NCBI GenBank assembly: GCA_013127575.1
Contig: CP053418.1
Coordinates: forward strand, 372,001 to 436,000
Source of the DNA: Ramlibacter terrae
GTDB taxonomy: Bacteria; Pseudomonadota; Gammaproteobacteria; Burkholderiales; Burkholderiaceae_C
Direction of reading: 5' to 3'
DNA length: 64,000 nucleotides
The translations under genes and the position numbers were made by a program. The stretch's first letter is position 1; each line of letters starts with the position of its first letter. The notes under the pieces were generated by a model that was not told where the DNA came from, did not search any database, and saw only the letters and a list, made by a program, of their open reading frames with translations. This document shows positions 62,357 through 64,000 of the stretch, piece after piece.

Positions 62357-62890
62357 TCAGAGGCAGCGGCCGTGCGAACGGCGGAAGCTGCGCGGCTCCA
62401 CTGCGTGCGGCCCGGCCCACAGGCCGATGCCCTTGCGGCGCGCACGGTCCTCCAGCCTTTCGTAGCGGCCCGGTTTGCCCTTGTAGTTGGTCGACCAGGC
62501 GTGGCCCTCGCTCACCAGCCAGGCGCCGATGTCCTCGTTGCGATGCCGCACCTGCGCCAGCGTGCGCTGGTAGTCGTCGCGGCCGCGCGTGCGGACCACC
62601 ACGGGCTGCTTCAGCACGCGGGCGGCCAGCGCCTTCTTGGCCTGCGGCCCGAAAGCCTGGCAACCCTCGGGCGCATCGATGTCGAGCAGGCGGATCTCGA
62701 CCGTCTCTCGCTGCCCGTTCGGCCGCACCCACAAGGTATCGCCGTCGGTGACGTGGGTGACGATGCCGCGGAAGGTTTCGGCGGCTGCCGCGAAGGGGCA
62801 GGCTGCCGCCACGAGCAGCAGCAGCGCGGACAGCCGGCGGCGCAGGTCAGCGGAAATGGTCGAACCCCGCGAAGTCCTGCGCCAGCGCAC
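62357..62890 (-). CDS. Thermonuclease-family (SNase-like) exported nuclease
   Basis: About 177 residues from a GTG; the start is uncertain because it overlaps thiL by 44 bases and no nearer ATG or GTG exists. A hydrophobic signal (LSALLLLVAAACPFAAAAET) precedes the SNase fold: VTDGDTLWVRPNG with calcium-binding acids and IRLLDIDAPEGCQAFGPQ with the arginine. The second catalytic arginine is in RDDYQRTLAQVR. Secreted Ca2+-dependent nuclease. Intact frame. It sits between thiL and pgpA, which are usually adjacent. Confidence 0.82.
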   Translation of the reverse strand: MRWRRTSRGSTISADLRRRLSALLLLVAAACPFAAAAETFRGIVTHVTDGDTLWVRPNGQRETVEIRLLDIDAPEGCQAFGPQAKKALAARVLKQPVVVRTRGRDDYQRTLAQVRHRNEDIGAWLVSEGHAWSTNYKGKPGRYERLEDRARRKGIGLWAGPHAVEPRSFRRSHGRCL

Positions 62891-63809
62891 GGCCGCCGGC
62901 GTCGAGCACCCGCAGTCCGGGCCCGGCGTCGATGGCGCCGATGCGGGTCACGCGCGTTCCGGCCTGCGCGCCCGCCGCTTCCACGGCGGCGCGCTGCGAC
63001 GCGGGTGCGGTGAAGGCGAGTTCGTAGTCGTCGCCGCCGGCGAGCACCAGCTCGCGCACCACGGCCTCGTCCAGTTGCAGCCCCGCCGCGGTGGCCGCCA
63101 GCAGCTGCGGCGCACATGCGGCGTTCACGCTGGCGCCGACGCCGGAGCGCTGCAGGATGTGCGCGAGGTCGCCCAGCAGGCCGTCGCTGATGTCGATGGC
63201 CGACGTGGCGACGCCCACCAGCGCCTGCCCGAGCGCCACGCGCGGCTGCGGCTGTTCCATGCGCACGCGCGCCGCATCGAAGATCGCCTGCGGCAGCGAG
63301 ATGCGGCCGCGGAACGCTTCCAGCGCCAGGCGGGCGTCGCCCAGCGTGCCGCTCACCCACAGGTCGTCGCCGGCCCGCGCGCCGGAGCGCAGCAGCGCGC
63401 GGCCGGCCGGCACTTCGCCGAACGCCGTGATGTTGATGCACAGCGGTCCGCGCGTGGTGTCGCCGCCCACCAGCTCGCAGCCGTGTGCATCGGCCAGCGC
63501 CAGCAGGCCTTCGGAGAAGCCGGCGAGCCAGGCCGCATCGGCGGAGGGCAGGGCCAGCGACAGCGTGAAGGCGAGCGGCCGCGCGCCGGCAGCCCCCGGG
63601 TCACTCAGGTTGACCGCCAGCGATTTGTGGCCCAGCCAGCGCGGGTCGACCGTGGAGAGGAAATGCCGGCCTTCGACCAGCATGTCGGAGGTGACGGCGA
63701 GCTGCATGCCGGGCGCCGGCTGCAGCAGCGCGCAGTCGTCGCCGATGCCCAGCGGGCTGCGCCGCACAGGGCGGTCGAAGTACTTCGCGATCAGGTCGAA
63801 CTCGCCCAC
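62847..63809 (-). CDS. thiL: Thiamine-monophosphate kinase
   Basis: Intact, 320 residues from a GTG. MGEFDLIAKYFDRPVRRSPL and GIGDDCALLQP at the start, GGDTTRGPLCINITAFGEVP, IDISDGLLGDLAHIL and LAGGDDYELAFTAP. Final phosphorylation to thiamine diphosphate. Begins directly after the stop of the upstream ligase gene. Confidence 0.94.
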   Translation of the reverse strand: MGEFDLIAKYFDRPVRRSPLGIGDDCALLQPAPGMQLAVTSDMLVEGRHFLSTVDPRWLGHKSLAVNLSDPGAAGARPLAFTLSLALPSADAAWLAGFSEGLLALADAHGCELVGGDTTRGPLCINITAFGEVPAGRALLRSGARAGDDLWVSGTLGDARLALEAFRGRISLPQAIFDAARVRMEQPQPRVALGQALVGVATSAIDISDGLLGDLAHILQRSGVGASVNAACAPQLLAATAAGLQLDEAVVRELVLAGGDDYELAFTAPASQRAAVEAAGAQAGTRVTRIGAIDAGPGLRVLDAGGRALAQDFAGFDHFR

Positions 63810-64000
63810 CTAGCGCGCTCCACGTCCCCGGAAGCGCTCCGCGCCCTGCCGGACCATCTCGGCCAGCAGCCGCTCGCGCGAAACGGTTTCGCGCAGCCAG
63901 CGGGCGTCGTTGGCGCCGCGGTCGGCGGAGCCGCGCAGCATGTCGATGGCGGCGGCGGCGCCGAGGTCCTGCGCATGCGGCGCGATGCGGTCGAGGGTGG
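63810..64000 (-). CDS. Carboxylate-amine ligase (YbdK-like), C-terminal fragment
   Basis: Only the last 63 or so residues are inside the window: RIAPHAQDLGAAAAIDMLRG and NDARWLRETVSRERLLAEMV, ending ERFRGRGAR. The NDA-WLR...MVRQ pattern fits the C-terminus of YbdK-type glutamate-cysteine-ligase-like enzymes, but the fragment is short and another family is possible. Confidence 0.5.
   Translation of the reverse strand, partial: TLDRIAPHAQDLGAAAAIDMLRGSADRGANDARWLRETVSRERLLAEMVRQGAERFRGRGAR

Overview
This is a high-GC chromosomal stretch that looks like a beta-proteobacterium of the order Burkholderiales, most likely the Comamonadaceae (Ramlibacter/Variovorax-like). The pointers are two Bug-family (TctC-type) solute-binding proteins, a DUF1631 protein, a cysteine-rich CWC protein, the hpf-ptsN-hprK and lptA-lptB-rpoN groups, and the short proteobacterial type of GshA. 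No phage, plasmid, CRISPR, tRNA or rRNA was seen. No stretch longer than about 300 bases lacks a gene.

Layout. 0-6.2 kb: a catabolic operon with a LysR regulator (truncated at the window edge), tricarballylate dehydrogenase pair tcuA-tcuB, a class II aldolase, a TctC-type binding protein and a D-2-hydroxyacid dehydrogenase. 6.2-10.8 kb: NUDIX hydrolase, an exbB-exbD-exbD-membrane protein operon, an unknown protein, a metallophosphoesterase. 10.9-15.5 kb: transhydrogenase pntAA-pntAB-pntB and fadD. 15.6-19.3 kb: nucleosidase, CorA, an exported protein, a patatin phospholipase. 19.4-22 kb: two tiny genes, hpf, ptsN, hprK. 22-31.9 kb: fur, bamE, dapB, a second exbB-exbD, leuS, lptE, an ornithine-type aminotransferase, holA, proA. 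32-41 kb: gshA, kup, SDR, a flavin monooxygenase, azoreductase with a divergent LysR, a hydrolase, gshB. 41-50 kb: minus-strand run of glutamine amidotransferase, MFS pump, CWC protein, DUF1631 protein, malate synthase G, HAD hydrolase, amidohydrolase. 50-52.8 kb: second TctC-type protein, LysR, small membrane protein. 53-60.7 kb: argS, SPOR protein, dsbA, lptA, lptB, rpoN, RNA methyltransferase, PIN protein. 60.8-64 kb: two small genes, then pncC, pgpA, a nuclease, thiL and the end of a carboxylate-amine ligase.

The dominant feature is the number of apparent frameshifts. By hand I count roughly 100, spread over about 50 of the 69 genes, including genes that cannot be dispensable (leuS, argS, holA, lptB, bamE). 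At about 80 of them, restoring the protein frame restores or touches the pentamer CCWGG (CCTGG or CCAGG), usually by putting back one lost base. This is what an unpolished long-read assembly of a genome methylated at CCWGG (Dcm-type 5-methylcytosine) would look like. I therefore annotate these genes as single, probably intact CDSs and give the frame changes in each entry; none should be read as a pseudogene without independent sequence.

Other recurring structure: three copies of a long palindromic intergenic element built on AACGCAGAGGGCGC, three copies of a smaller CCCGGG/GATCC palindrome, and at least seven genes whose -10-like box sits exactly six bases before the ATG, suggesting leaderless mRNAs.
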